Source: Candidatus Abyssobacteria bacterium SURF_17
GTDB taxonomy: Bacteria > Abyssobacteria > SURF-5
Reading direction: 5' to 3'
DNA length: 39,839 bases
Assembly: GCA_003598055.1 (NCBI GenBank)
Contig: QZKI01000016.1
Location: 1-39,839 of the forward strand
The notes beneath the pieces were generated by a model. It saw only the letters and a list, made by a program, of their open reading frames with translations, was not told the DNA's origin and did not search any database. Both the position numbers and the translations under genes were made by a program. This document shows, piece by piece, positions 32,045 to 39,673 of this stretch (its first letter is position 1; the number at the start of each line of letters is the position of its first letter).

Positions 32045-32809
32045 TTGAAGATTTGTCGTTACGTCCATAAACAGAATGTCGAGTACGGGCTGCTCGAAGG
32101 TGAAGAAATAACAGTCCTTGCGAGCGACCCGTTTGCCGGAATCGAGCGTACGAAGACTCGTCGGAAGCTGTCCGAAGTCAAAATTCTGGCGCCCACGCCC
32201 CCCTCGAAAGTAGTTGCTGTAGGGCTGAATTATCAAGAGCACATTGACGAGACGGGGTCTCAGAAACCCGATGCGCCGATATTATTCCTCAAACCGTCTA
32301 CTTCCATCATCGGTCCCGGCCAGCCTATTATGTATCCCCAAGGCGCGGGACGGGTGGATTATGAGGCCGAACTCGGAGTCGTCATCGGCAAGAAATGCAG
32401 GCATGTGCCTGTAGAACAGGCGGCCTCGGTGATTTTCGGGTACACCTGTCTGAACGATGTCACGGAGCGCTTCATGCAGGGGATGGACGGTCAGTGGACG
32501 CGCGCAAAAGGGTTTGACACCTTCTGCCCGCTTGGTCCCCACATCGTGACGGACCTCGACCCACGCGGGCTGAAAGTAGAAGCATATCTCAATGGAGAGC
32601 AAAAGCAATCGGCTACCACAGACTTGCTTATCTTCCACGTGGATGAGCTCGTGAGTTTCATATCCGGGGTGATGACGCTCCTCCCCGGCGACGTGATCGC
32701 CACCGGCACCCCTTCAGGGATCGGCCCCATGAACCCCGGCGACACGATCGAAGTGAGAATCGAGAAGATAGGTTCGCTCATAAACACCGTGCAACAAGAA
32801 ACCAATTGA
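32045..32809 (+). CDS. Fumarylacetoacetate hydrolase family protein
   Basis: 254 residues from a TTG start with AAGGAG upstream. The C-terminal FAH fold is shown by GLNYQEHIDE (about 60-69), metal ligands E107 and E109 (DYEAELGVVIG) and D138 (LNDVTER), and the TGTPSGIG loop near the end. The family hydrolyses C-C bonds of beta-diketo acids or decarboxylates/tautomerises oxaloacetate-like acids. The short N-terminal domain fits the HpcE/YcgM branch. It opens a tight run with dapL (17-base gap), folB and folK, although no shared pathway is evident; oxaloacetate tautomerase or decarboxylase clean-up is one possibility (inference). Confidence 0.88.
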   Translation: MKICRYVHKQNVEYGLLEGEEITVLASDPFAGIERTKTRRKLSEVKILAPTPPSKVVAVGLNYQEHIDETGSQKPDAPILFLKPSTSIIGPGQPIMYPQGAGRVDYEAELGVVIGKKCRHVPVEQAASVIFGYTCLNDVTERFMQGMDGQWTRAKGFDTFCPLGPHIVTDLDPRGLKVEAYLNGEQKQSATTDLLIFHVDELVSFISGVMTLLPGDVIATGTPSGIGPMNPGDTIEVRIEKIGSLINTVQQETN

Positions 32810-32826
32810 TTGCTCGCGGAGGGAGC

Positions 32827-34002
32827 ATGGACCATTTTCAAATTGAACGCGCTCAACGACTCAGCCAGTTACCGCCATATCTGTTTTCCGAAATCGACAA
32901 AGCCAAACGCAAAGCCATCGAAGAAGGCATTGACATTATCAATCTGGGCATCGGCGACCCTGATATGCCCACGCCCGAAAACATTATACGGGCCTTGTGC
33001 GACACAGCCGCCAACCCTGCGAATCATCGCTATCCATCATATGAAGGATTGCTCGAGCTCAGGCACGAATTCAGCCTCTACATGAAACGACGGTTTGACG
33101 TCGAGCTTAGTCCCGACAATGAAGTGCTCACGCTGATAGGGTCGAAGGAGGGAATTGCGCACCTTCCGCTGGCGCTTGTCAACCCGGGCGACTTCGTGCT
33201 CATACCCGACCCGGGCTATCCCGTCTACAGGGCCAGCACGGTGTTCGCCGGTGGAATACCCTACACATTCCCGCTGCTCGCCGATAATGATTTCCTGCCG
33301 GATTTCGACGATATCGACCCGCAGATTGCCGAGCGCGCAAAGCTCATCTTCCTGAACTATCCTAATAATCCAACTGCCGCTGTGGCCGACAGAGGACTGT
33401 TCGAGCGCGCGGTCGAATTCGCGAAGAAGCACAATATCATCATCTGCCAGGATGCCGCTTATTGTGAGCTGGCCTTTGACGGCCACCGACCTGTCAGCAT
33501 ACTTGAGGCGCCAGGCGGGAAAGATGTTGCTGTCGAGTTTCATTCGCTCTCGAAGACGTACAATATGACCGGCTGGCGAGTCGGATTTGCAGCCGGCAAC
33601 CGTGATATTATCTCCGCCCTTGGCGCGGTCAAGACCAATATCGACTCCGGGGTTTTTCAGGCCGTTCAATATGCGGGAATCGCCGCGCTCAGAACACCCG
33701 TAAATATTGCCGCCGATATCGTCTCGACCTATGCCGAACGGCGCGATACTTTGGTTGACGGACTCAATTCACTCGGATGGCGCGTGCCAAAGCCGAAGGC
33801 CACATTCTATCTTTGGGTAACCGTCCCTCCCGGCTATACATCCACTGAACTAACCACCATGCTGCTCAAGGAGGCTGGCATCGTGACCACCCCGGGCATC
33901 GGGTTCGGCCGCAACGGCGAGGGCTATATCCGCATGGCGCTTACAGTTAAGAAGGAACGCCTCGCAGAGGCGGTCGAACGAATCAAGAACATACGGATCT
34001 AA
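32827..34002 (+). CDS. dapL: LL-diaminopimelate aminotransferase
   Basis: 391 residues from ATG 32827, with GGAGG immediately before. Class I/II PLP aminotransferase: INLGIGDPDMPTP, SKEGIAHLPLALVNPGD, PNNPTAAV and the Schiff-base lysine in HSLSKTYNMTGWR. The opening segment QLPPYLFSEIDKAK and the ALVNPGDFVLIPDPGYPVY segment are characteristic of DapL rather than AspC. DapL converts tetrahydrodipicolinate to LL-diaminopimelate in one step, for lysine and peptidoglycan synthesis. It lies 17 bases after the FAH gene and 9 before folB. Another class I aminotransferase (for example alanine- or aspartate-type) is the main alternative. Confidence 0.85.
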   Translation: MDHFQIERAQRLSQLPPYLFSEIDKAKRKAIEEGIDIINLGIGDPDMPTPENIIRALCDTAANPANHRYPSYEGLLELRHEFSLYMKRRFDVELSPDNEVLTLIGSKEGIAHLPLALVNPGDFVLIPDPGYPVYRASTVFAGGIPYTFPLLADNDFLPDFDDIDPQIAERAKLIFLNYPNNPTAAVADRGLFERAVEFAKKHNIIICQDAAYCELAFDGHRPVSILEAPGGKDVAVEFHSLSKTYNMTGWRVGFAAGNRDIISALGAVKTNIDSGVFQAVQYAGIAALRTPVNIAADIVSTYAERRDTLVDGLNSLGWRVPKPKATFYLWVTVPPGYTSTELTTMLLKEAGIVTTPGIGFGRNGEGYIRMALTVKKERLAEAVERIKNIRI

Positions 34003-34011
34003 CGGTCGTTC

Positions 34012-34389
34012 ATGCAGAACAACGAGAGAATTACCCTCAAAAATATGCTGCTTGCAGGCTCCATCGGGGTTGCCGACTGGGAGCGAAAGGTTCCTACACG
34101 TATCGAGGTTGACCTCGAACTATACGCCGACCTGAAAGAGGCTTGCAAGTCCGACGACCTGAATGATACAATAGATTACGCTAAAGCCTATGAGCTTGTG
34201 AACCAAGTGATTAAGGCACGACATCACAACCTGATTGAGTCGGTCGCAGAAGAGGTTGCCAGCGCAGTTCTCAAACTGTGTGATTGCCAAAAAGTAGTGG
34301 TGAGAGTCCGCAAGCCGCACCCGCCTCTCAGCGGAATGTGCGACTATGCGGAAGTTGAAATCGCGAGGCATAGGGGCAATCGGAGGTAA
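34012..34389 (+). CDS. folB: Dihydroneopterin aldolase
   Basis: 125 residues, standard length. Features: GSIGVADWERK near the N-terminus (substrate Glu), DTIDYAKAYELV, HNLIESVAEEVA (substrate Glu) and VRVRKPHPPLSG with the catalytic Lys. FolB splits dihydroneopterin to 6-hydroxymethyl-dihydropterin in folate synthesis. The start is nine bases after the dapL stop and has no ribosome site, suggesting coupled translation. The stop TAA is followed at once by the folK GTG. Confidence 0.92.
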   Translation: MQNNERITLKNMLLAGSIGVADWERKVPTRIEVDLELYADLKEACKSDDLNDTIDYAKAYELVNQVIKARHHNLIESVAEEVASAVLKLCDCQKVVVRVRKPHPPLSGMCDYAEVEIARHRGNRR

Positions 34390-34869
34390 GTGGTTACAGT
34401 CTACCTCGGGCTCGGCAGCAACCTAGGCGATAGGGAAGCCAACATAAACAAGGCGTTGGTGGAACTGGTTCGCACAGGTTTTACGAGGTTAATCCGGACC
34501 TCGTCTCTGTACGAAACAAAGCCGGTCGGAATCAAGGAACAGCCGGATTTCCTCAACGCTGCGGCGGAAATTGAGACCAAGCTGAGTCCGAAGGAACTTA
34601 TGGCCGCTATCAGGGAGGTGGAACGAAAGACCGGCAGAGAGAAAACATTTAAATGGGGGCCACGGATAATCGATATAGATATCTTACTGTACGGCGATGA
34701 ATGCATTACAGAAGAGAGTCTTGAGATTCCGCACCCCCAGATGCATCAAAGGGCGTTCGTGTTGACCCCGCTTGCTGAGATTGCGCCCAAAGCGAAGCAC
34801 CCGAAATTGGGTCTCACGGTCGAGCGATTGAGCGCGCAGGTCGGCAACGAAGGTGTTGGCAAGTATTAA
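34390..34869 (+). CDS. folK: 2-amino-4-hydroxy-6-hydroxymethyldihydropteridine pyrophosphokinase
   Basis: 159 residues from a GTG that directly follows the folB stop, with GGAGG four bases upstream. HPPK motifs: YLGLGSNLGDRE, SSLYETKPVG, QPDFLNAAAEI, GPRIIDIDILLYG and IPHPQMHQRAFVL. It moves pyrophosphate from ATP to the FolB product, so the two genes encode consecutive folate steps. The stop is 117 bases before panB, whose attenuator leader fills the gap. Confidence 0.95.
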   Translation: MVTVYLGLGSNLGDREANINKALVELVRTGFTRLIRTSSLYETKPVGIKEQPDFLNAAAEIETKLSPKELMAAIREVERKTGREKTFKWGPRIIDIDILLYGDECITEESLEIPHPQMHQRAFVLTPLAEIAPKAKHPKLGLTVERLSAQVGNEGVGKY

Positions 34870-34903
34870 GAGGTACAGGCTGTCCAACGGGTTAGTGAGA
34901 AGG

Positions 34904-34935
34904 TCCGCTTGGATCCTTGAAAGGACCGAGACGGA
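34904..34935 (+). ncRNA. pan-motif RNA hairpin in the panB leader
   Basis: TCCG-CTTGG-[A]-TCCT, loop TGAA, AGGA-CCGAG-[A]-CGGA. All thirteen pairs form (one T-G), with exactly two unpaired bases, A34913 on the 5' side and A34931 on the 3' side. A stem with two bulged adenines in the leader of a pantothenate operon is the definition of the pan RNA motif as I recall it (described in Firmicutes, Chloroflexi and deltaproteobacteria). Only one hairpin was found; tandem pairs are common. Confidence 0.75.
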
Positions 34936-34962
34936 AGGCAATAAGCAACAATCCCCCTTCCG
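34932..34962 (+). promoter_or_regulatory. Antiterminator pairing in the panB leader
   Basis: CGGAAGG (34932-34938) is the exact inverse complement of CCTTCCG (34956-34962). Its left arm uses the CGGA that closes the pan hairpin, and its right arm uses the 5' arm of the terminator, so the three structures exclude each other in the manner of a switch. Confidence 0.6.
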
Positions 34963-34985
34963 GGCTTGGTTCGGGAGGGTTTTTT
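34955..34985 (+). terminator. Rho-independent terminator/attenuator overlapping the panB ribosome site
   Basis: CCCTTCCG (34955-34962) pairs with CGGGAGGG (34972-34979, one T-G pair), followed by six T residues (34980-34985). The ATG of panB is one base later. GGAGGG of the 3' arm is also the panB Shine-Dalgarno, so the hairpin would block both transcription and translation. Confidence 0.75.
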
Positions 34986-34986
34986 G

Positions 34987-35793
34987 ATGCCTCGAACAAA
35001 AATTACCGTTCCCGATATTATCCAAAAGAAGCAACGCCGCGAGAAAATCACTATGCTCACCGCATATGATTTCCCGATGGCCTCCATCCTGAGCAAGGCG
35101 GGCGTTGATATGCTCTTGGTCGGCGATTCCGCAAATATGGTCGTTGCCGGTGAGCCTAACTCGCTAACGGCCACGATGGAGCAGATGATATACCATACAC
35201 GCATTGTCGCGAATGCGCTGCCCGTATCGCTCGTCGTCGGCGACATGCCGTTCATGAGCTACCAACTCTCTTCCCAGCAGGCGGCTGAAAACGCAGGCCG
35301 GTTCGTCTCGGAAGGTAAGGCTGAGGCGGTCAAGCTCGAAGGTGGCGCGGAATTCATCAAAGAAATCGAAGCCATTCTCAGATGCGGAATTCCAGTAATG
35401 GGTCACCTCGGGCTCACGCCGCAATCCGTCCACAAGTTCGGCGGCTTCAAGGTGCAGGGACGCGATGAGGCCGCGGCGAAGAAGCTCATGGACGACGCCC
35501 TGGCCATGCAGGACGCCGGAGTATTCTCGATTGTTCTCGAGTGTGTGCCTGCCGAACTCGCGAAGAAAATGACCGAATCGCTCGATATTCCGACCATCGG
35601 CATAGGCGCGGGCCCGGATTGCGACGGGCAAGTGCTCGTCACGCCGGACTTGCTTGGCCTCTTCGAGCGGTTTACCCCGAAATTCGTCAAGCGATATGCG
35701 CACCTTGCTCCACTCATAGAGGAAGCCGTCAAGACATATATCGATGAAGTCAAGACCGGCAAGTTCCCGTCGGAGGAGCATATATACAAATGA
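34987..35793 (+). CDS. panB: 3-methyl-2-oxobutanoate hydroxymethyltransferase
   Basis: 268 residues from ATG 34987. It makes ketopantoate from ketoisovalerate and methylene-tetrahydrofolate, the first step of pantothenate synthesis. Motifs: ITMLTAYDFPMA, LLVGDSANMVV, the metal and substrate segment VVGDMPFMSY, AVKLEGG, IPVMGHLGLTPQS and IGIGAGPDCDGQ. Its usual GDSLGMVxLGY segment is altered to GDSANMVVAGEPNS. A frame that opens at 34966 is ignored because it would lie in the terminator and lacks a ribosome site. Expression is probably controlled by the leader at 34904-34985. Its stop overlaps the panC start by four bases (ATGA). Confidence 0.94.
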   Translation: MPRTKITVPDIIQKKQRREKITMLTAYDFPMASILSKAGVDMLLVGDSANMVVAGEPNSLTATMEQMIYHTRIVANALPVSLVVGDMPFMSYQLSSQQAAENAGRFVSEGKAEAVKLEGGAEFIKEIEAILRCGIPVMGHLGLTPQSVHKFGGFKVQGRDEAAAKKLMDDALAMQDAGVFSIVLECVPAELAKKMTESLDIPTIGIGAGPDCDGQVLVTPDLLGLFERFTPKFVKRYAHLAPLIEEAVKTYIDEVKTGKFPSEEHIYK

Positions 35794-36710
35794 GAAAGGC
35801 GTCGAAATCCTCCGTACAGAAGGCAGGGGTCGGACCGGAGCGAATGAAAGTAATCCGTGACCCGACAAAGATGCAGGCCACGGCAAACAGATTGAGAGGC
35901 GAAGGCTTACTGATAGGATTCGTGCCGACAATGGGTTATCTTCACGAAGGGCATGCAAGTCTGCTGCGTGCGGCCCGGAAGCGGTCAGACGTGGTGGTTC
36001 TCAGCATCTTTGTGAATCCGACGCAGTTTGGGCCGCATGAAGACCTCGCGAAGTATCCACGCGATATCGAGCGTGATGAGGAGATGGCTCGGCAGGAAGG
36101 GGTGGATTACATTTTCTACCCTGAAGCCGCAAGCATGTATCCCGAGGGATATCAAACCTACGTAAACGTCGAGCAGCTCACGCGCTCGCACTGCGGCGTC
36201 TCCCGCCCGACACATTTCAGGGGTGTCGCCACGGTGTGCACGAAGCTGTTCAATCTGGTCTTGCCCCACCGCGCGTATTTCGGCCAGAAGGATTACCAAC
36301 AGGCGGCGGTCATACGGCGGATGGTCAAGGACCTCAACATGAACCTCGAAATCGCAGTGATGCCTACCGTCCGCGAGGCCGACGGCTTGGCCATGAGTTC
36401 GCGCAACGTGTACTTGAGTCCCGACGAGCGAAAGGATGCGCTCTGCCTGCATGAGTCGTTGCAAATGGCAAACGACATGTTTCATTCAGGCGAGTCCGAC
36501 GCGAAAAAGATTGTGAAGGCAATGCGCGCGAACATAGAAAGCAAACGCAGCGCTCGTATCGATTACGTCTCAATCGTCGATACTGACACATTGGAAGAGT
36601 TAGACGTCATAAGGGACAAGGCGGTCGTGCTTCTCGCGGTTTTCATGGGGAAGACGCGCCTCATAGATAACGACATTCTTTGTAGGGGCACGGCGCGCCG
36701 TGCCCGTTAG
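35790..36710 (+). CDS. panC: Pantothenate synthetase (pantoate-beta-alanine ligase)
   Basis: 306 residues from ATG 35790, coupled to panB by ATGA overlap. Met19 (35844, MKVIRDP) is the usual family start and gives 288 residues; GGAG is only three bases before it. Motifs: GFVPTMGYLHEGH (the HxGH nucleotide site), SIFVNPTQFGP, the FGQKDYQQA segment, and MSSRNVYLS (KMSKS-like). It joins pantoate and beta-alanine using ATP. The expected C-terminus ends near TRLIDND; after that the frame runs into a family B palindrome that adds CRGTARRAR and the stop. The extension is probably tolerated. Confidence 0.94.
   Translation: MRKASKSSVQKAGVGPERMKVIRDPTKMQATANRLRGEGLLIGFVPTMGYLHEGHASLLRAARKRSDVVVLSIFVNPTQFGPHEDLAKYPRDIERDEEMARQEGVDYIFYPEAASMYPEGYQTYVNVEQLTRSHCGVSRPTHFRGVATVCTKLFNLVLPHRAYFGQKDYQQAAVIRRMVKDLNMNLEIAVMPTVREADGLAMSSRNVYLSPDERKDALCLHESLQMANDMFHSGESDAKKIVKAMRANIESKRSARIDYVSIVDTDTLEELDVIRDKAVVLLAVFMGKTRLIDNDILCRGTARRAR
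36681..36707. repeat. Family B palindrome inside the 3' end of panC
   Basis: TGTAGGGGCACGGCG then its exact inner inverse; the 20-base core 36686-36705 is perfect. It encodes the last nine residues of PanC, and the stop TAG follows at 36708-36710. Confidence 0.8.
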
Positions 36711-36711
36711 A

Positions 36712-36754
36712 CTCATGGGGATTGTCCCAGATTTGCGGGACATGTACCCATGAG
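36712..36754 (+). other. Nested inverted repeat between panC and panD
   Basis: CTCATGGG (36712-36719) pairs with CCCATGAG (36747-36754), and inside them GTCCC (36724-36728) pairs with GGGAC (36737-36741). No T-run follows, so it is not a terminator; it may be a transcript-stabilising or processing hairpin in the pan message. Confidence 0.5.
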
Positions 36755-36879
36755 CGGCCAAAAGAGTCTCTTGGGGGTAACAGTCAGAGCCGGAGGGCGG
36801 AGGCGGCTCGACAAGTCTGTGTTTAACGTAATGCGTGAGGCGATTTCTCGGAAACGCCTACTCGCACAAGGAGGACATG

Positions 36880-37311
36880 ATGTACCGGACACTGTGCAAA
36901 TCAAAGATTCATCGGGCAACAATCACCGATGCGAACCTTCACTACGAAGGCAGCATCACCATCGACTCGGACCTGCTGGAAGCGGCCGATATCGTTCCGT
37001 ATGAAAAAGTTCATGTTGTCAATGTGAATAACGGCAGCCGCCTTGAGACGTATGCGATCGAAGGCAGACGCGGCAGCGGAGATGTCTGCTTGAACGGTGC
37101 AGCGGCTCGGCTCGGTGCGCGCGGCGACGCAGTGATTGTCATCTCCTACGCCACCGTTGATGACGCGGAGGCGCGTGAGTGGCAGCCGAAGAAGGTCATG
37201 GTTGACAAACGTAATAGAATCATGGCAACCTCGTTAGATAGAAAGGACCCAACCAACAATCACGAATCATGCAACAACATCCTGACTACCAGCGATATAT
37301 TGGGGCTCTAA
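36880..37311 (+). CDS. panD: Aspartate 1-decarboxylase (pyruvoyl)
   Basis: 143 residues from ATG 36880; AAGGAGG is five bases before it, and the ATG three bases earlier is too close. PanD makes beta-alanine from aspartate. The self-cleavage site is Gly24-Ser25 in HYEGSITID, which gives the pyruvoyl group; KIHRATIT, the [10 protein letters not shown] segment and LNGAAARLG are typical. The C-terminus runs about 20-28 residues beyond the usual length (after VDKRNRI) with a polar tail and overlaps the nadA start by 43 bases. It completes panBCD. Confidence 0.93.
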   Translation: MYRTLCKSKIHRATITDANLHYEGSITIDSDLLEAADIVPYEKVHVVNVNNGSRLETYAIEGRRGSGDVCLNGAAARLGARGDAVIVISYATVDDAEAREWQPKKVMVDKRNRIMATSLDRKDPTNNHESCNNILTTSDILGL

Positions 37312-38201
37312 AAGACGAAATTGCGGCGCTGAGAAAAGAGCGCAATGCCGTCATTCTGGCCCATAACTATCAGCGCGATGAAATCCAGGAACTCGCAGAT
37401 TTCTGCGGCGACTCGCTTGGCCTGAGCAAGCAGGCGGCAAAGACCGATGCTGATGTCATCGTTTTCTGCGGCGTACATTTCATGGCCGAGAGCGCGGCGA
37501 TTCTTTCGCCCCGCAAGACCGTGCTCCTGCCTGTCGAAGAAGCCGGCTGCCCAATGGCCGACATGATAGATGTGCCGCGACTGCGCGAGCTCAAGCAACA
37601 GCATCCGGACGCGACCGTCGTCACCTACGTGAATTCGAGCGCAGCCATCAAGGCCGAGAGCGACGTGTGTTGCACGTCCGCGAATGCGGTCAAAGTGGTC
37701 AAATCGGTTGACGCGAAAAAGATCATCTTCACGCCCGACAAGAACCTCGCGCTCTATGTCTCGCGGTTCACTGACAAAGAGATAATCGCATATGAGGGCT
37801 TCTGTCCGACGCACATTCTCATCCATGCCGATGCCGTCAAGCGCGTAAAAGCCGAGCACCCGAAGGCGCTCTTTGTCGCGCATCCGGAATGCCTGCCCGA
37901 TGTTATCGACATCGCAGACTATGTTTGCAGCACATCCGGCATGTATGAGTTTGTGAAGAACTCCGACGCGAGCGAGTTTATCATTGGCACGGAGTCGGGG
38001 ATTCTTTATCGGCTCCGCAAGGAAAACCCGCAGAAGAAATTCTATCTGGTGTCGAAACACATCATCTGCCCGAACATGAAAATGACGACGCTCGATTGGC
38101 TCGCGCAGTCGCTCCGCTACATGCGCTTCAAGGTGGAAGTGCCCGAGGATATTCGCGTGAAGGCCAAGAAATCACTCGATAGAATGCTGGAGGTGAGTTG
38201 A
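37269..38201 (+). CDS. nadA: Quinolinate synthase
   Basis: 310 residues. NadA condenses iminoaspartate and dihydroxyacetone phosphate to quinolinate for NAD synthesis. The three [4Fe-4S] cysteines can be placed: C94 (EEAGCPMAD), C179 (EGFCPTH) and C267 (IICPNMKM). Other signatures are [36 protein letters not shown] and FTPDKNLA. The ATG at 37269 lies within the panD frame and has no ribosome site, so translation is probably coupled to panD. Its stop TGA overlaps the gltX ATG by one base. NadB and NadC are not in the window. Confidence 0.94.
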   Translation: MQQHPDYQRYIGALKDEIAALRKERNAVILAHNYQRDEIQELADFCGDSLGLSKQAAKTDADVIVFCGVHFMAESAAILSPRKTVLLPVEEAGCPMADMIDVPRLRELKQQHPDATVVTYVNSSAAIKAESDVCCTSANAVKVVKSVDAKKIIFTPDKNLALYVSRFTDKEIIAYEGFCPTHILIHADAVKRVKAEHPKALFVAHPECLPDVIDIADYVCSTSGMYEFVKNSDASEFIIGTESGILYRLRKENPQKKFYLVSKHIICPNMKMTTLDWLAQSLRYMRFKVEVPEDIRVKAKKSLDRMLEVS

Positions 38202-39673
38202 TGCCGCCAAAAGTACGCGTGAGATTCGCGCCCAGTCCGACCGGCTATCTGCACATCGGCGGTGCGCGCACCGCCCTGTTCAACTGGCTTTTCGCGCGCC
38301 ATCACCATGGCACGTTCATCCTCCGCATCGAGGACACCGACCAGCAGCGCTCGACCGACGAGGCGCTCGCAGCCATCATAGATGGACTCAAATGGCTCGG
38401 TATCGACTGGGATGAGGGCCCGGGCGTCGGCGGCGAATACGGGCCGTACAACCAGATGGCGCGGCTCGAGATATACCAGCGTGAGGCGAAACGGCTGCTT
38501 GCATCAGAGGCGGTTTATAAGTGTTTCTGTACGCCGGAAGAGCTGGAAAAAATGCGCGAGAAGGCGCGCGAGCAGAAAGTCGCGCCGCGTTATGACGGCC
38601 GATGCCGGAGCCTGAGCCCCACAGAAGTCGCCGAACGCGAAGCGAAGGGCGATCCCTTCGTGTTGCGGTTCCGTGTGCCTTCGGGCACAACGACATTCGA
38701 GGATATGGTGCGTGGGCCGATAACGTTCGAGAACGTCGAGATAGACGATTTGATTATCCTGCGGTCCGACGGCACGCCGACCTACAATTTCTCGGTCTCG
38801 GTGGACGACGAGACGATGAAAATCACGCACGTCATCCGCGGAGAAGACCATATCTCGAACACGCCGAAGCAGATATTGCTCCTGCGCGCGATGGGAGTCG
38901 AGCCGCCGGAATACGGCCACGTTTCGCTCATCATGGGCGAGGACGGCGCGCGCCTGAGCAAGCGGCACGGCGCGACTGCCGTCGGTGCATACGAGGATTT
39001 AGGCTACCTGCCAGAGGCGATGTTCAACTTCCTCGCGCTCCTCGGCTGGTCTCCGAAAGACAATCGCGAGATCATGACATGGCAGGAAATGGTGCGCGAT
39101 TTTGACATTCAAAACGTTGCGGGCACCGCGGCCATTTTCAACCCGAAAAAGCTCGAGTGGATGAACGGCATGTACATCCGCGCGCTGAGCGATGAGGAAC
39201 TCGCCGAGCGGTTTGCGCCATTCTTAATCAAGGCGGGCCTGATGACTGAAGGCGGGATTGCTTCGCACCGCGAGTGGCTCATCAAGCTCGCGCACGCAAC
39301 CAAAGAGCGCCTTCACTTGCTCACCGACATCGTTCCTTACTCGGACTTCTTCTTCCGCGACATCGAGAGTTATCCCGAGAAAGATGTGAAGAAACACTGG
39401 TCAAAACCGGCGGTCGTGACACATCTCACAGCTTTGGCGGATATCCTGAAAGACTGCGAGCCATTTGAAGCTCAGACCATCGAGGCACGCTGCCATGAAT
39501 ACATCGAGCGCGAAGGCATCAAGCTCGGCGACCTCGTTCATCCCGCCCGCTTAGCACTCACCGGCAAAACCGTCGGTCCCGGCTTCTACGAAACCGTCGA
39601 ACTCCTCGGCCGCGAAAGGTGTCTTTCCCGCCTGCGAAAAGCCCTCGTGCACACTCAAGGCCACAAGCAATAG
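38201..39673 (+). CDS. gltX: Glutamyl-tRNA synthetase
   Basis: 490 residues from ATG 38201, with GGAGG seven bases upstream. Class I synthetase charging tRNA-Glu (or tRNA-Gln in a non-discriminating form). The HIGH motif is in PSPTGYLHIGGAR near the N-terminus and the KMSKS equivalent is RLSKRHGA. RFRVPSGTTTF, HVIRGEDHISNTPKQ and the helical anticodon-binding domain (from about 330) follow. Last gene of the panBCD-nadA-gltX run. Confidence 0.95.
   Translation: MPPKVRVRFAPSPTGYLHIGGARTALFNWLFARHHHGTFILRIEDTDQQRSTDEALAAIIDGLKWLGIDWDEGPGVGGEYGPYNQMARLEIYQREAKRLLASEAVYKCFCTPEELEKMREKAREQKVAPRYDGRCRSLSPTEVAEREAKGDPFVLRFRVPSGTTTFEDMVRGPITFENVEIDDLIILRSDGTPTYNFSVSVDDETMKITHVIRGEDHISNTPKQILLLRAMGVEPPEYGHVSLIMGEDGARLSKRHGATAVGAYEDLGYLPEAMFNFLALLGWSPKDNREIMTWQEMVRDFDIQNVAGTAAIFNPKKLEWMNGMYIRALSDEELAERFAPFLIKAGLMTEGGIASHREWLIKLAHATKERLHLLTDIVPYSDFFFRDIESYPEKDVKKHWSKPAVVTHLTALADILKDCEPFEAQTIEARCHEYIEREGIKLGDLVHPARLALTGKTVGPGFYETVELLGRERCLSRLRKALVHTQGHKQ

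Noticed and set aside
34955..34985. A simple terminator for folK
   Set aside because: The panB ATG is one base after the T-run, the panB ribosome site is inside the stem, and an exact antiterminator exists, so a regulated attenuator explains it better.
35164..35958. A 264-codon minus-strand frame
   Set aside because: It is antisense to panB and panC, both certain genes.
37308..38060. A 250-codon minus-strand frame
   Set aside because: It is antisense to nadA and shows no recognised motif.
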